From Folioceros fuciformis (taxonomy: Eukaryota; Anthocerotophyta; Anthocerotopsida; Anthocerotales): a stretch of DNA of 64,000 nt. The stretch is from contig JBNGIO010006030.1 of the NCBI GenBank assembly GCA_049999805.1, positions 1 through 64,000 on the forward strand, in the 5' to 3' direction. Below, piece after piece: positions 18,895 to 32,269 of this stretch. The notes under the pieces were generated by a model, which ran no database searches, was not told the origin of the DNA, and saw nothing but the letters and a program-made list of their open reading frames with translations. How positions within the stretch are numbered: the stretch's first letter is position 1; each line of letters begins with the position of its first letter. The translations under genes and the position numbers were made by a program.

Positions 18895-21800
18895 TCAGGT
18901 CTCCTTTGGTGCCCGTTCATCCTGGATTTCATCCAAATCCTCCTCATCTGGCGGTTTCCCAGCCTGCTGTTTCCAATAAGCAACCTGCTTCTTTAACCGC
19001 AAGATTTCCTTCGATGCAGTGTTCTTGCTCGCGTCATTTATGATCGACCTTACTCGAGTCGCGTAGCTGATAGAAGTAAAAAGTTAGGAAGGAAACGGAT
19101 GAAACAAGGAAGCGTGAGACAGGCTCAGTAAGGAACTTCCACTCACCTAAGAGAGTTGTGTGTTTCATCCAGATTTGAATCCGATGGCGAGATATTTACA
19201 AACATGAGAGTCTTGGCATTGCCACCAAGTGAGTCGCTCATCAACATGGTCAGCTTATGATTCCGATATGGAATAAAGGACTCCTGCGTCGCCAGAGCAC
19301 TGATGACATCACCTAAAGCTGAGAGGGATTTATTTATACTTTGAGCCTCCTTCAGTTGCTCTCCAGATGAACCGGATTTCTTGACCCTTTCCGAGCCAGC
19401 AAGGTCAACAAAACTCAGCTGCAAAACAACGAATCAGCTCAGGCTCCTGCAAGGATGACGTAGTACAGACTGAGGTCTTGTTTCAGCATAGCACACCATT
19501 GGATGATCGAAACCATATGCACTACTAACCTTTCCTTTAACAAGAACCTGAGTTTGCAAGTTGGTACACTCTATGATTATAGACATGATCAGATGTGACC
19601 GAGAGCTCTCTGCGTTCATGTTAGTTCCTGAAATGTGCCGCCTTTCAAAGCCTTTAGCTACAATACTGTCCAACTCGTCAAGTCCTGAGATGGACAAGAC
19701 TGTTGCATTTTCCACCACGACCATACCCTGAAAGAGGTCCCCACAGGTTAGAGTGTTGCCACTGCCATCGTATCTCCGTACAGAAGTAGAAGGGGCTGCA
19801 ACTATTCTACCACTAACCTTGGAATCCTTTTTGATTTCCAGCTTCTTAGTCCTCGGCCCACCATTCCCATTATTACCATTCCCATTTCCAGCTCCAGTTT
19901 TCAACAGATCAACCAGCGTGTCTTGATAAAGCTCAAGCATATAGATCTAATTGCAAGACAAATTGATTAGCAACCACCGAGGAACAAGACTGCACGTTCG
20001 TAGCAAAACAACAAACCCACCTTCAACGCAAACGAAAATTTGTTTGAATCTCGTTTTATTATTCTGAAGAGCTCATTGGTGGCCCTGGGAGTGAGTCCAG
20101 GATTGCTCTCAGAACCGTAAATTGTGTATGTCTTTCCTGAACCAGTCTGCCCATACGCAAATATGCAGACATTGTACCCATCAACAGCCGATTGCACCAA
20201 ATACTGTAGAAGGAAATAAACGATTGTCAGACTTAATCATTAAGACAAAAAGTTCTCATAAATAACAAATGTCAAAACGACATGGCACGTTTTAAACAGA
20301 CTATACCTTGGTGTCCTCAAACACTTGCTCTTGCGTGGAAAAGTGATCAAACACATGATCGAATTGGAACTGCTTTGGAGCATCTTTCCAGGGATGCTCT
20401 AACGTGAACTCATCAGGTGCTTTGACGACCATTTGCTGGTTCTCATTCAACTCCTTCTCACTTAAGGGTCTCCATCGAGCAATCACTCGTATTTTTCCTT
20501 TCATATCTGCCAAATACAATCCCAAACTTGGCATCAGCATGAAAAGGATGACAAGCTCGTCAACTTGCCACCATGTTGTAACATGCGCCACAAATACGGA
20601 TGCACACCCAGTCCAGACGTACCTTCCATCATATTGAAGAATCGTTTCCTCAACACCTGCTCCTCCTTATACAGACTTTCAAGTTCAACTATCCTTTCGC
20701 CTTGGTTCTTGAGAATGGCATTAGTTTGTGCATCTTTCCTAGCAATGTCCTGGAAAAGGGGGAGCCCCAAAAGACATGAGAGCTGTGACATTGCACACCT
20801 TTCTGAGAGCTCTTGATCACCAAGATGATACTCACCTCTTTCATCTCACGCAGCTCTTCCAGCTCTTTCATGCCAGCTTGGAAGGCATCAAGTTCTGACG
20901 TCCGAAGGCCTAGGGCCGATTCCACCACACTTAACTCTTGTGTCCGGTCAACCAGCTTCTTCTCCAGATCAGCTACTCGAGCCCTTAGCTCATCTCGCTC
21001 ACCAGCAAAGCTCTCTTCAAGTTGCCTGGTCTGCAGCACAACTAACATAAAAACGTAGCCACAACGTAACGGAAGAGCACTTGAGCAAACGAGGATGAGT
21101 AACATGGATAAATACTTCATCTTCCTTTGCTCTCTCAATTCTCGCGATCTTTTGATCTAGTAAAATCTTCTCCTTGGTCAACTTTTTGAGATTCCCTTCT
21201 GACAAACGAAGCTCCTCTGCTTTCAGCTTCAATTCGTTCCGCAAATTGTTCACCTACGAGTCAAGACAAACAGTAGCTATATAAAACAGAACGAGAACAA
21301 AAGTACACACCAGTATGCTGCGGCTTTCACACCTCAACATACAAGTCAAGAGAGAAACCAAAAACAATTGTTTTGCAGACAAACTTGTGTGCATTAATAA
21401 GGCCGTGAATGTTATCACACCTGTGTCTCCAGATTCCGAATTTGAGCTGCTCTGTCCTTGTCGACAGGAGGTAGATCCCTGTCTCGCTTTGCCTGGCTGC
21501 GAGGTGATGGCCTTCTCATGCCAGAACCATCATCCACGATTTGATCATCCTCTACTCCCTGTCCACTAATGGCTGCCTACATGATTCCCAAATTGGCACA
21601 CTTAGAATGGGCCTGGACAAAACTGAACCGGATAGCAGGATCACAAGACGCGCCTCACCTGTAGGGCAGCATCCTTCTCTTCAGCAATCTTTCGCAACTT
21701 TTCCAACTCATCAGAGAGCTCTGCTCGAGTTTGTTCTTCAGATTTCAAAGCATCTTTCACACCGGCCATCTCCTCCAATATCTCTGTTTCCCGTCTCTCT

Positions 21801-24800
21801 TTCAACCTGCTCTCTTCACTTAACTGCAATAAAACAGGAGCACCTGCTCGCATTCACCGTTGGAAAGTGTGCCACAGACACCGAGAGCATATTCCAACAG
21901 TGACCAAGAACAGACTACATCCACAGTTTTGGCCAAAGCCAAGTACAAAAACTTAAAATTGTACTGTGACACCAAAGCAACATACCTGGTCGATCTTCTT
22001 CTGGGCTTCTTCAAGAAGCTTGGTCATCTCTTGAACATGCTTCTCATAGACCTCCATGCCAGGCGGTTTGACCGTTGGTAGACTACCGTCACCAGCAATT
22101 GCTCCATTGCTCACAGACCGGGTTCTTGCATAGCGCCTCAGCATCACATCATTAATGTGTGTTTGTAGAGCCACACAGATGTCCTCCCCCTGCAAGACAG
22201 TTCAGAGATAAATGCCTCTACAGAAGAAGGAAATGGAAATGCAACCAAGCAATGGATCATGGATCATACCTGCTTTGTCTCAAACTGAAAGATGTGCAAA
22301 ACGCCAGCCACCCTCATTTTGAAAAAGACCGCTGTATTGCTGCTTCCAAACTGCATGATGTCTCGGAGCTCAGCTGAGTGGAGATACTCCTTTGGTACTG
22401 GCCGGAAGAAGTGGACCTGCGGTGAACTAACAGAACTGTAAGGACTTACTCCCACACACAGAGACAACACAGATGATCGCTTATCCAGGACAACAAACGG
22501 GCATCACGAGCTACAGGGCTTGATTAACACACCCCACGTTTGTTTATTCCGAGAATGATTCGCCCTGGCAGCAAACCTATAGGATCTTCAATTTTACGCA
22601 CACTAAAAAACACAGAATTTCCATAAGGAAGTGATCTCAGGATTCGTAGCAGCTGCTGCCTAGCATCATCCTTTGACAGATGCGTCTGCACAGCAAACAT
22701 GGGAGCCACAGTGTGTTCAATGAGATACTCCGGACCACACCACAGGGGCTGTTGAGCTAGCCTACTCACATTCCAAAGAGACTCAGATAGAACTTACTCA
22801 CCAGCAGCCGGTAACGAGAAAGAATATCAGGCTCCCAATCACGTCTAGCTCGTGTGACTGCAACTTGTTTTGGCAGACACCTGTCCAGCAATGCTGGCCA
22901 GTCCCTGGAGGAAACAGCAAACTTTCAATCCATGCCACAGACTAATGTGACCGTGTGAAGGGAGACCTGCAAGACACAATTCATGGCCGTACGTGCTCAT
23001 CTCTGGGTTATTGACATTTCCAATTTCCGCCAAGATTTGCAGAGCTGCCAACTGAGCTGCGTCTTCTCTTCCAACAGGATAATTACCAAGCATGTAGTCA
23101 TGTTGTGACTGAAGCAGATAACACGATTAAAGAGTCCAGATAAGTCTCAGACCAAGTATCAAAAGAGCTTTTGGTGTGAATAAGGAAACGAACGGCACCA
23201 AAATTTTTAGATAAAAGTCACATTTACCTGGACATAGGAAAGCTGCACGAACATGGGCTCAGTGATTGCCTCATCAGACTCCCGGAATAAGCGCTTCTTA
23301 AATAAAAGTTTGCACTGCAAAATTTCACCCTTGTTCCTTTCTCTGGTTGCTTTAAACTCAGCAACAAGATCACCAATGTATTTGTTGTCATCCAAGCCCA
23401 AATGTTCCTCTGAGCAACACAAGAAGTTTCAGTGTCCAGTGCATCCAGCCAACAACGTGCAAAAATGTACAGAGAAAACAAGAGCTCCTGAACCATACCA
23501 TTTCCTGCATCAACTGCTTTAGAGCCAGTGAGTACTTTGCGGCATTCAAACAAGCTGAACGTGTTGTAGGAAGAAAGTTTGATGATACCAGCAAGCTCCT
23601 AAATCAGAACAACATGCCAAATGAAACCTCTTGAGGGACATGATGATTTAAGACTCTGGGGTGTGAGAAGAGCCTAGGAGTACCTCAACGGCATCAGAAA
23701 CTGTAGTTGTCATGTCATAAGTTATCTCCTCAAAAGTTTCATCGAGGAAAAATGCAATGGTTGTTAGCTTCCTCCCAGCAAGAAGACCCTCAATTTCTTC
23801 CTGAGCTGGTATGATGCGCCTTGGACCAGCTTTGACCGACCGTTTCAAAGCATGCCAGGTGTTCAAGGCTAGAGACTGTATTTCAGGATCGGTGTTTGGC
23901 GCATTGGAGACATCATGGACGTACTCTGATAAATAGGCTCCAAACTCCTTTCCAGGAGGCATGGCTGAAGCACAGAGATACATGAGCTCCCAAGCCTTCA
24001 GCAAGGACGGCCTGAATATTCCGGAGACACACAACCATTAGAATGACAAGTTGCCTGCGCTTAACAGGGAAACTACAATGGCACCGACACACACTTTAAA
24101 GCACCCGTGACAAGGAACGACAGTCGAAGTGAGGCAATGTACCTGTCAGGATTGTTGCGTGTTTGCTTCGAGAGTTGGGCAAACAGCTCATCTCGAAGTT
24201 CTGCTCTCTTAAGAGTATGCTTGTACAGCTTCATAAGAAGGTCAATCTGTTCCTGTCCACTGAGCGGACTTGAGCCAACCATTACATCTGCGCCGATGTA
24301 CCTCAAAATGACTTGGAAGAGCTTGACAGCCCGGCTCATCAACTCACTGTTCATTCTCAGTAGTGATGTTGGAATAGGCTCCTGCACCCAAATTGCAAGT
24401 GGAAACCCATTTCAGGTGGGGAAAACATGCATCAGGACTGGATGATGAACTCCCATGCTTCACCACGACCTAACTACGTAGATGCAGAGAAGACATTTCC
24501 AGTCATTCTGAAGCTTACCCGTTGGAAACAGAGCATATCTTCCAGCGTGTACTTTTCTCGGCCCTGTGGGGCAACCGACCTCTTGCCGAAAAACCCACGC
24601 TTCCCACCTGTCTGCAATTGCTTTTGCATAGCCCTTAGGAAAGTCTCAGCCTGTGACAAAACAAAACGAAACAGAAATGAATGTTAGAGGACACTGTGAT
24701 GGAGAAGGAAAGCGATGAAGGTTGAGACGAGGACTGAGAAATTACCTGATACTTTTCCAGCACTGGTATTGTCCCAACCAGCTCAGGCACCAACGAGAAG

Positions 24801-25589
24801 CTTGGAGTCCTGTGTGAGACCGGGCAGCAGCGATGCGTTAGCATCAAGTTTGATATTGCACTCAGTTCAGCAAACCTGGGGTGCCACAGGTCAACCTAAA
24901 CAGGCAAGCCATACCGTGCATCTCCATTGAGTATGCTACTCCCCATGTTCTCTTTCGCAGCCGACACACCCTCAAGGCCATTTCCATCTTGCATCATTAA
25001 TTCCCCATTGTAGGGCCCCTGCAAAGACTTGGACCGCCTGTGATAGCACCCGAAAATCTGGTGAGAAACACTGCAGCAAAACCAGCTGCGACAACTCATC
25101 GGCGACTTCCCCTGCAGTTATGACGTGTCGTGCACAGCGAAAATTGAGGAAAGACAGGAGACTTGAATTCGCAAGAAACACGACCCAATCTAAGACTTGG
25201 CTCCTTCCAAGCGCAACAAAGAACTAACCACACTCTCCTACACATTCCCTCTTCTTCGTTAAGACAACGCTACTCTGAACATCTGTCGCAAAGACCGGCT
25301 TTCCCATAATTTGTGCTGCCAGCTATAGGGCAACAACTTAGACATCCCGACATCTAAGCTCACGTTCTTACTTGAACATCCCGAACTGCAGTTCTTTCAC
25401 TAAGTCTGCGAATCCTAACCCTCAAAGAAACCGAACTTACACAGAGTCCGACCCGTCGCTGTCATAACCATCGCCATTCATGGAAGGGCCGCCATTGTCT
25501 GCTCTGGGATGAAGAGGTGTGCCATCATTGGACGACATTGAAGCCCTCCGACTGCCGTTCCTCATGTACGACAACTGATACTCTGCCAT
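18895..25589 (-). CDS. KCBP: Kinesin-like calmodulin-binding protein (MyTH4-FERM-kinesin-14, KCBP/ZWICHEL)
   Basis: Complete minus-strand gene, 24 exons: 25589-25441, 25037-24915, 24809-24746, 24650-24519, 24381-24143, 24011-23684, 23598-23499, 23409-23228, 23108-22993, 22904-22802, 22685-22533, 22416-22270, 22189-21986, 21823-21659, 21576-21421, 21253-21116, 21030-20836, 20749-20623, 20506-20307, 20203-20021, 19946-19818, 19727-19530, 19418-19147 and 19066-18895. All phases close, giving 1324 residues (Arabidopsis KCBP is about 1260). Domain order is MyTH4 ([33 protein letters not shown]), FERM ([32 protein letters not shown]), coiled coil, then a C-terminal motor with P-loop [14 protein letters not shown] and [16 protein letters not shown]. 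The tail has the conserved [16 protein letters not shown] stretch next to the Ca2+/calmodulin-binding region. It is a minus-end microtubule motor needed for trichome and division-plane organisation, switched off by Ca2+-calmodulin. Confidence 0.97.
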
Positions 25590-28278
25590 GGTTGGATCCC
25601 TGAAAAGCCGAAGTTGCCTAACTAGAGCTGCGTCAGCGTCTCATATCACCTACTGGTCCCACGCACGCATTCCAGGCTCCTGTTGCAAACTGCCGTTCAC
25701 GGTATCTTTCCAGCATAGGAAGATGGTCGGAATAGGCTGAGAGGGTTCTGTGCGGAGAGGAGAGGGAGATCAGGCCCTTGGAATCAAGCTATAAGGTACG
25801 GCTGAAAGGGGAAGCTTGCAAGCCCGGGGAATCAGGAGAGGCCAGACATGCAGCGAGCTCGGAAATTGCTGTTGAGTGAGAGCTCGAAAGAGTGTGAGAG
25901 CTGACACAGGCTTGAGCAGCCTTGGGGGCGAGGCAGGCAAAGAGCAGGCTCAGAGCGACAAGGCCTCGCTACAAGAACGCCTCAAACTGAAGAGGGATCT
26001 GAACCATCACCAGTCTATGATACCGGGAGGTGCCCCAGTTGCAGAATATGGTATCTTTTACTCTCGAGCGAGGGGCGCACGCAGAGAATTACCATCCTCG
26101 ATTCGTAAGAAATGCTGCACCATGGCCGGCATGATCCTACACCCGCAGCATTGCCCCCGAGGCAACGCCAATTGCTACAGCACCCCAGCCACAAGCAGCG
26201 GCCAAAGACAGAGCGGCACCAGGCCCAGGAGGGGGCAGCATTTCCCCGCCGAAACAATCCCTCCGTCCCTCTCTCCCAGAAGCGCCAAATCCTGCGTCAG
26301 CGAATCACCGGAGGCACACAAATCCCCGGCCCTCCGCACTCCCAACCTGCGCCGATCACCCCAACTCAGCCAGATCCAGGCTGCAGCAGGAGCGGCAGGC
26401 AGCGAGCGCTCCGCTCCCTGAGAGCCTGTGGCCCGAGGGGCAAGTGCGGCAGGAATCCGTGCGGCTCAGGGCGACCTAGCAGGCCCCGCCAGACGCTCCG
26501 GGAGGCAGGAGGCCCTCCAGGCTCCCGCGCCGCAAAGGGAGGCGCTGGACCAGGCCAGGTGCGGAGCAGCGAGATCGCGGAGGAGACGCCTGGAGCGCGC
26601 TGGGTTGCAGCGCAAGGCAGGGCGGCAATCAGGAGCCGGCGACGTGCAGAATCGGGAGCAGGACAGCAGGCCGGAGAGGCGGGAGCGGCTCCAGGAGCAC
26701 GATTCGCGGGAACATTTGGAATGCGGTAGCGGAAAGAGCAGGCGCCAGGCGCAGCAGAGCCGGACGCAGGCCCAGACCAAAGGAGAAGGAGACGGAGAAG
26801 GCGCAAAGCAAGCAAGAGGAGGAGGAGGAGGAGGAGGAGGAGGAAGAGGCACACACACATGCGCAGCGATGCGCAAGGTGAGAGAAAGCGAGAGGAGCCG
26901 AGACGAGGCGATACGCGACGAGACGAGCCGATACGTGCCGAGACGGACGAACTCTAAAACTAATGTCGGTCGAACCTTGTCAGGTGGATGCAGTACATGG
27001 CAGCACCACCCACCCAAGCGCTTCTCTCACCTCGCACCAATCTCCCTGCATCCTTGAAGCCCGTTTAGACCTGGGTGCCGCATCCTGCGACCCTGCAGCC
27101 TCGGCCGCAATTTTTCAAAAATTTCCTGCCTTCCGAACCTCCAGGCTCGGTTTCCAAGGCTCCTCGGTGCACCGTCCAACGGGTTTATTATTTCTTCCGC
27201 TTGGACTTGGACTTTAGCTGCTTGTATGCCCTTTTACCCACCACATCCGCCCACCTCAACAACCAACTTCGGATCCTGGACTGGACTGCCTAGCCTATCC
27301 ACCATTATCTTCCTCGGTAGAACGGAGCCCATTTTTTTTCATTTTATTTTATAATAAAAAAAGAGCACATAAATGTACATTGTTACTTAACAACCTAGCT
27401 TGGCTTAACTTAAGACAAATGCACAGCCTACGAGAAGATTTCCGATGTGGGAAAGCAAGTGCAGTTCAGTATGCTCCTTCAGTTAGAATTAGTGACTGAA
27501 GTTGGAGCAACTTAAAAGCAACTTGTATTGGTGATGATTCTTGTCCAAGTTGTGTGGAGAAGGTTTAGAGAGTTAATTTTACTAGCCTAGTTGTATTGCT
27601 AGATTAACGTTAAGTCTGGTTTCACGTCGTGAAGTTGCGGGTCAAGCAAGGGAAAGGGAATAATGGGTGCCTGCAAAGTGCCACGTGGATGCGGTAAGGA
27701 GTTGGCCCGGCGGGCCCCGGGGCGTGGAGGGCAGGGAGCTTGTTAAGTTAGGGTTTGAGGTCTCCACTTGGCAGGAGAGCAGAAGAGGTGGGGTGATCGA
27801 TTCCCACTTCTTCTCTCTGCGGCCACCACCGACTCTGTAGCTACGTGACGCCGTGACTGCTTTCCAACCCTAAAATAGGCTCAAGCCAGCCGGGCCACGT
27901 CACCCGGAATCTGAAAATGTGTACATAGTAGTACGAGGTATTCGTATGAATGGCATGTATGTACATAGAAATATCCAGCTGTGTACGGCACAGTGAGTGT
28001 GCCCGGCCCGCCCCGCCTCCAGGCTCCGTCCTCCTCACCAAAAACGCCTTACCCTCTTGCCCGTCCCGTCGGCAGCGATCTTGCCGCGTAACGATTGCGC
28101 ATGCCTGATTGCCTGAGTGCTTACGCCATTACGTACGTGCTTCATCGTTCTCGTGCTGCCTGGCCGGGAGCAAGCGGGCAGGCCGTTTGGATGCAACTGA
28201 CTCCAACGTTTCTGTGCAATTGCAGTGCTCCATATGAGCGCAAATTCGTTACGGTTTTAGGGAAGGACCACGAGTGCC
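25590..28278. promoter_or_regulatory. 2.7-kb divergent intergenic region between KCBP (-) and the MORN gene (+)
   Basis: Purine/pyrimidine-biased DNA. 26815-26850 is a (GGA)n microsatellite that reads as CT-rich on the KCBP strand, as is common in plant 5' UTRs. Long overlapping open frames on both strands (25876-27057) are compositional (Arg/Ala/Gln- or Leu-rich) and show no domains. 27333-27365 is an A/T run. No separate gene is recognised; one or more UTR exons of KCBP may lie here. Confidence 0.55.
26815..26850 (+). repeat. (GGA)n microsatellite
   Basis: About ten GGA units (GAGGAGGAGG...) in the region between KCBP and the MORN gene. On the KCBP strand it reads (TCC)n and may lie in a 5' UTR. 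Confidence 0.85.
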
Positions 28279-29483
28279 ATGGCACCGAAGAAGGAGGCTA
28301 ATCCGGATGCTAAAGGGAAAGGTGACAAAGGCTCCGGAGCTAAGTCTCCTGGTATGGATCGCGCGCCCTTGATGCCGAGGGTTTCCTTCCGTGACTTTGT
28401 GTGAGTGGAAGCTGCTGCTGACGGGAGGAACTGGATTTGGATTTGTAGAACCTGAGACACTTCATGACATTGGGAAGTTTTACTATCCCAATGGTGCTGT
28501 TTATGGTATGTATGGAATGCAAAGCAAGGGTGTTTTGAGTGCAAAGAAGCTACTCCATTGCAGCTGACAAGTATCAAAACTCATCAGAAGGGGAGTGGAC
28601 TATAGAGTTGGAAGCTGAAGGAGGATCTGGAAAAGCTAAGCCAGGTTCAGCAGGGAAGGATAAGGGCAAGAAGGATGCAGCCAAGGAGAAAGATAAACCT
28701 AGTCCTGCAAAGGAGAAGGAAAAAGCAGGCAAGGACAAAGGGGGTAAGGGAACCAAGGATGATGGCAAGGATGCAAAGAAAGCAGGAGCAAGAAAGTCTA
28801 AGGATTTGAGTGCACCAACATTGCTTGAGCTTGAAGAGGAGATAATAATCCCTCCAGGTATAGGGTATAGCGATGTTGTCTAGGTTTCATGTTCTTTTGT
28901 ACTCTTTTTTTTAATGTTTATTTCTATTTATTTTATTTTTTATCTATGTTTGTAGAAGTACTTAAGGGCAATAGATATAGACATGGACAAGGTACATACA
29001 TTGATTCTGATTATAGCTACACAGGCACATGGAAAAATGACATGATGGATGGAGTAGGTATGCATCACTTTCAACTCTGAACTATTCAGAAAGCCTTTAG
29101 CAATTTTGTTCATAACACGCCAACTTATTTCATATTGCACATTGCAGGTACATTCAAGTATGCAAGTGGTGCTACATATGAAGGAGAGTGGATAGCTAAC
29201 GCCTATAATGGAAAAGGAACTTATAAGGTGAATGACTTGTTTCTATACACTTATGCATGTGCTGAAAACATTGAATACAACCTTAATTTCTAGACTTCCA
29301 AGACAAGCTCAAACACTTGGAACTAATTTTCACCATTGGTAGTGGATAGATGGTCGATCTTACAATGGTGAATGGAAAGACAATAAGATGCATGGAGAAG
29401 GAGTGTACACAGACGCAGGGGGACATATTTGGAGAGGAAAATTTTGTGATGGCTATGGACCTGGTTTGGTATGCGATGTATGA
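28279..29483 (+). CDS. MORN-repeat protein (MORN2-like) with a Lys-rich insert
   Basis: Six exons: 28279-28351, 28449-28505, 28564-28857, 28956-29057, 29148-29227 and 29343-29483; phases fit and give 248 residues. The start MAPKKEANPDAKGKG follows the sequence GAGTGCC. After a first MORN-like piece (GKFYYPNGAVY) comes a ~90-residue Lys/Glu/Asp-rich low-complexity insert (about 60-140). At least four MORN repeats follow (GNRYRHGQGTYI, YSYTGTWKNDMMDGVGTF, ATYEGEWIANAYNGKGTY, YNGEWKDNKMHGEGVYTD). The end GGHIWRGKFCDGYGPGL resembles the C-terminus of MORN2. MORN repeats bind membranes or act as scaffolds, and many such proteins sit in cilia/flagella. A role in motile sperm is an inference. The last exon could instead splice at the GTATGC near 29470 and continue. 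Confidence 0.82.
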
Positions 29484-30815
29484 TTTATTCACACTATTCT
29501 GGTCAACATTGCATGTGAGGTTGTGGGCAAGTACATCATTCTTTATATATAATACAAGTATTAAAAATATAGTATTTTATAATATAAAGTAAAATAACTA
29601 CTTATGCTGCACTACCCAATAAGAACTGAATACTGATATAAATTATTGCGTAGAATAGTAGTACTTATCACAATAACAAAAGATGGACAAAAGAAAGCTG
29701 CACAAAATATTTTTTAGTCACCGGGAAAGGCAGGTAGTGTATGTGGTAATACAAGTTGGACACAACACCGGGTCGAACGGTGTGGAGACAAGCGATCATA
29801 AGGGATCATGGCAATTGTGGTGCACAGTGCACCACGCACAGCATGCTACTGGCCTTTTGGTGAACATTCCTTTTATGCAGTTGGAGGAAGTACTGGTCTA
29901 TTTTAAATGCACCATGTGTGCGGCACGAGCACAAAACGAACGGCTCACGGCATATTTATCAAGCTTTACTGCTGGGGTCTTTGATTGAGCAGCATGAAGA
30001 GATCAAAAGGAGAGAATGTAGATTGTTGTTGTGCGCTGCGTTGGGTTTTCCTTTCATTCGCTTCCCTACGGCTTCTGTGCTTGCCTCCCATGCTCCTCAC
30101 TTGGTTTAGGTTTTTGCTTTCATCGTCTTCCCTGCAGATTGGGTACATGCTTCCGATGCTTCTTACTCGGTATACGGCAGGCTACTGTCCTGCTGCGGTG
30201 CGTAGAGGATTTAGTATGGCATACACCAAACTCTGCGAAAGAAGATCTCTTGGCTGCGCATCAAACACGGCAGTCTTGTTTCAAGACTTCCAAAGGTGTT
30301 TGGAGTGAGGATGGAGGTGCTGCCGCTATCTCTCCCTCGAGGCACAGCAAAGGTGGGAGGTTTTGTCCTCTCAGAGCATCGAGGTTATGTTGCTCTGAAG
30401 GAGCAGAGCTTTGTGCTTTACCCACCCAACGTCGGAAACAAGGGAACAATTTATGGTCGAAACAGGTGTAGACAGGTTTTTGATCCTGTCCAAAGCTACA
30501 ACAGTAGCCAAAACTGTCACCAACCTTCCCAATGAGGAAGTCTCTTAGTCTCGCCTAGCGCTACGACAACAGGCACAAGTGTCTCATCAACCTTCCAAAC
30601 GAGAAAATGTTTTCCAGCCTCAATAAATGCACTGCCGACAGCAAAATTGTGTTCAAATGTGTCTGCTGTGATAGCTACAGCTCATCCTTGTCCCAGTCTT
30701 CGTCGCTCTCGACAAAACTGTGGCACACGAGCGCAAACAGCATTCAAGAATTGGCAGACGCGTGCGAGGGGAAAACACTCATATCATCGTATTTAACAGA
30801 AAACTCCTGCGGCTT
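29484..30815. other. Intergenic region between convergent MORN and Canopy-like genes
   Basis: Very AT-rich from 29540 to 29660. Open frames at 29.7-30.5 kb are short, on both strands, and show no domain. Nothing recognised. Confidence 0.5.
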
Positions 30816-32269
30816 TTAACAACATATGTACCTTGAAGTTGCGCAGTGTTTAGTAAGAGTTGAGCACAAGATTTTCTCCACTTGACCTCTTGCTACTTCC
30901 CCTTCCATTAGTCGTTTGGTCAGCTGCACGTGGAACAACGATTCACAAGGAGGTGAGAAGGAGAGGCCCATGTGCCAGAGTTAAACACGGAATATGAAGT
31001 AAACTTGACCAGCTCTGCACGAAACAGTACCTCGTCATCTGTGGTCTCTACCAACCTGTAACATTCAAAAGAGTACCTTGTTAGGTAATCCAGACATATG
31101 CCAGTTGCAAGGCACACCGATAAGACAAGAAAAACACCAGCCAGGGACTGCACCTGCCACAGAAATTCAAGATCGCCTTGGAATGAGCTTCAGCTGCTTG
31201 TCTGTCTGCACATGCCACGCACAGATTGAGAACCGGCATGAGAACTCTAATGATCAGGGACACACGGTAATTGTTCTCGGACTTGGCATGGTTGAGCTCC
31301 AAAGTTAATTACCAAAATCAGGGAGATGCTCTACATCTTCTTTTCTCACCCATTTCTCAGTTCCTGATGTCTGCAATTAGTTTGCATACACATGCGTGAT
31401 TACCAAACATTAGCATGTAGCCACATCGTATCCAGCCCCGAAGTAGCTGGACAGGGTTCAGGCATGTCATTTTCTACCGAATCATATGTGAAAGACTCTT
31501 TCATTCGCTTCCAAGTCAAATGACGGTTTTCCATGACATCTGATTCCACAACTTGACCAACCTATAACCAACAAAACACGCTGGTCAGCATGGCTTACTG
31601 TCTGCAACGTGTACGTCTTCATCCCTTCGCACAGCCCATCCAGTAGCTCAACAGTCCTCAGCTCACTAAATCTGCAGCCAGCCACATGCGAAGCTGAGCC
31701 GCTTTATGAGACGCCTAAAGCTCCGAAGACCAGATCTCCAAGCCAAGCGGCAAAACCACTTCAAACAAAGGGCCAGGAACTAGGGGTACCTACTTATACT
31801 CAATCACTTTCCCTTCACGCTTCCCCTCAGGACCAAGCCGTGATCTCATGTCTAAGTGGTTTCTTGGCCTTTCCTACACACCAGATCCCATCGTGAGCTA
31901 CACCACATACCGCCACCAGCGCCACCTGAGTTGGATTCACATCACTCCAATGTCAAATTGTGAACATGAAAAAATTGTTCAGTTGCGCACTCACGTTGGC
32001 CAGTTTCCCTTCAAGTTCAGCCTGCAACAGACACGACGTCTAAGCGGAGCTGCAACAGGTGAAAATGCATATGCGCACTCAAAACTGATCGAGCAAGGGT
32101 TCAGTATTACCGCCACGGCCTGGCAGGCCGCGCACTTGTCTGCAACAGCGTAGGGAGAACATGCCACCATCTGAAAGTACTGATGCACGTGGACGAACAG
32201 CAGCACCGAGACGAACACCAACCTGCGTACCGAATTCCCTACAAGCTTCTCAACCTGCCTGCTTGCCAT
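30816..32269 (-). CDS. Canopy/MIR-interacting saposin-like ER protein (DUF3456)
   Basis: Eight minus-strand exons: 32269-32111, 32021-31995, 31874-31795, 31671-31599, 31370-31313, 31205-31154, 31055-31031 and 30923-30816; 193 residues with all phases closing. The N-terminus is hydrophobic (VFVSVLLFVHVHQYF), a probable signal peptide. The six-cysteine saposin-like pattern starts with DKCAACQAVA, continues through FSELRTVELLDGLCEGMKTYT and FCGR, and ends with EKILCSTLTKHC, as in plant and animal Canopy proteins. The RNHLDMRSRLG element is also conserved. These are ER-lumen proteins thought to assist folding or trafficking of membrane receptors. There is no clear KDEL-type tail (ends SRYICC), which is unusual for an ER resident. 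Exons as small as 25 and 27 bp make it easy to miss. Confidence 0.92.

Noticed and set aside
25876-27057. Long Arg/Gln/Ala-rich frames upstream of KCBP on both strands
   Set aside because: They overlap in opposite directions and reflect GA/CT-rich composition; no domain. More likely UTR or promoter DNA.
31482-31598. Possible Canopy exon continuing from the VGQVVESDVMEN reading
   Set aside because: It is open for about 40 codons, but the next exon (encoding TSGTEKWVRKEDVEH, acceptor ATTGCAG) matches the Canopy family and keeps phase, so 31371-31598 is better read as intron.
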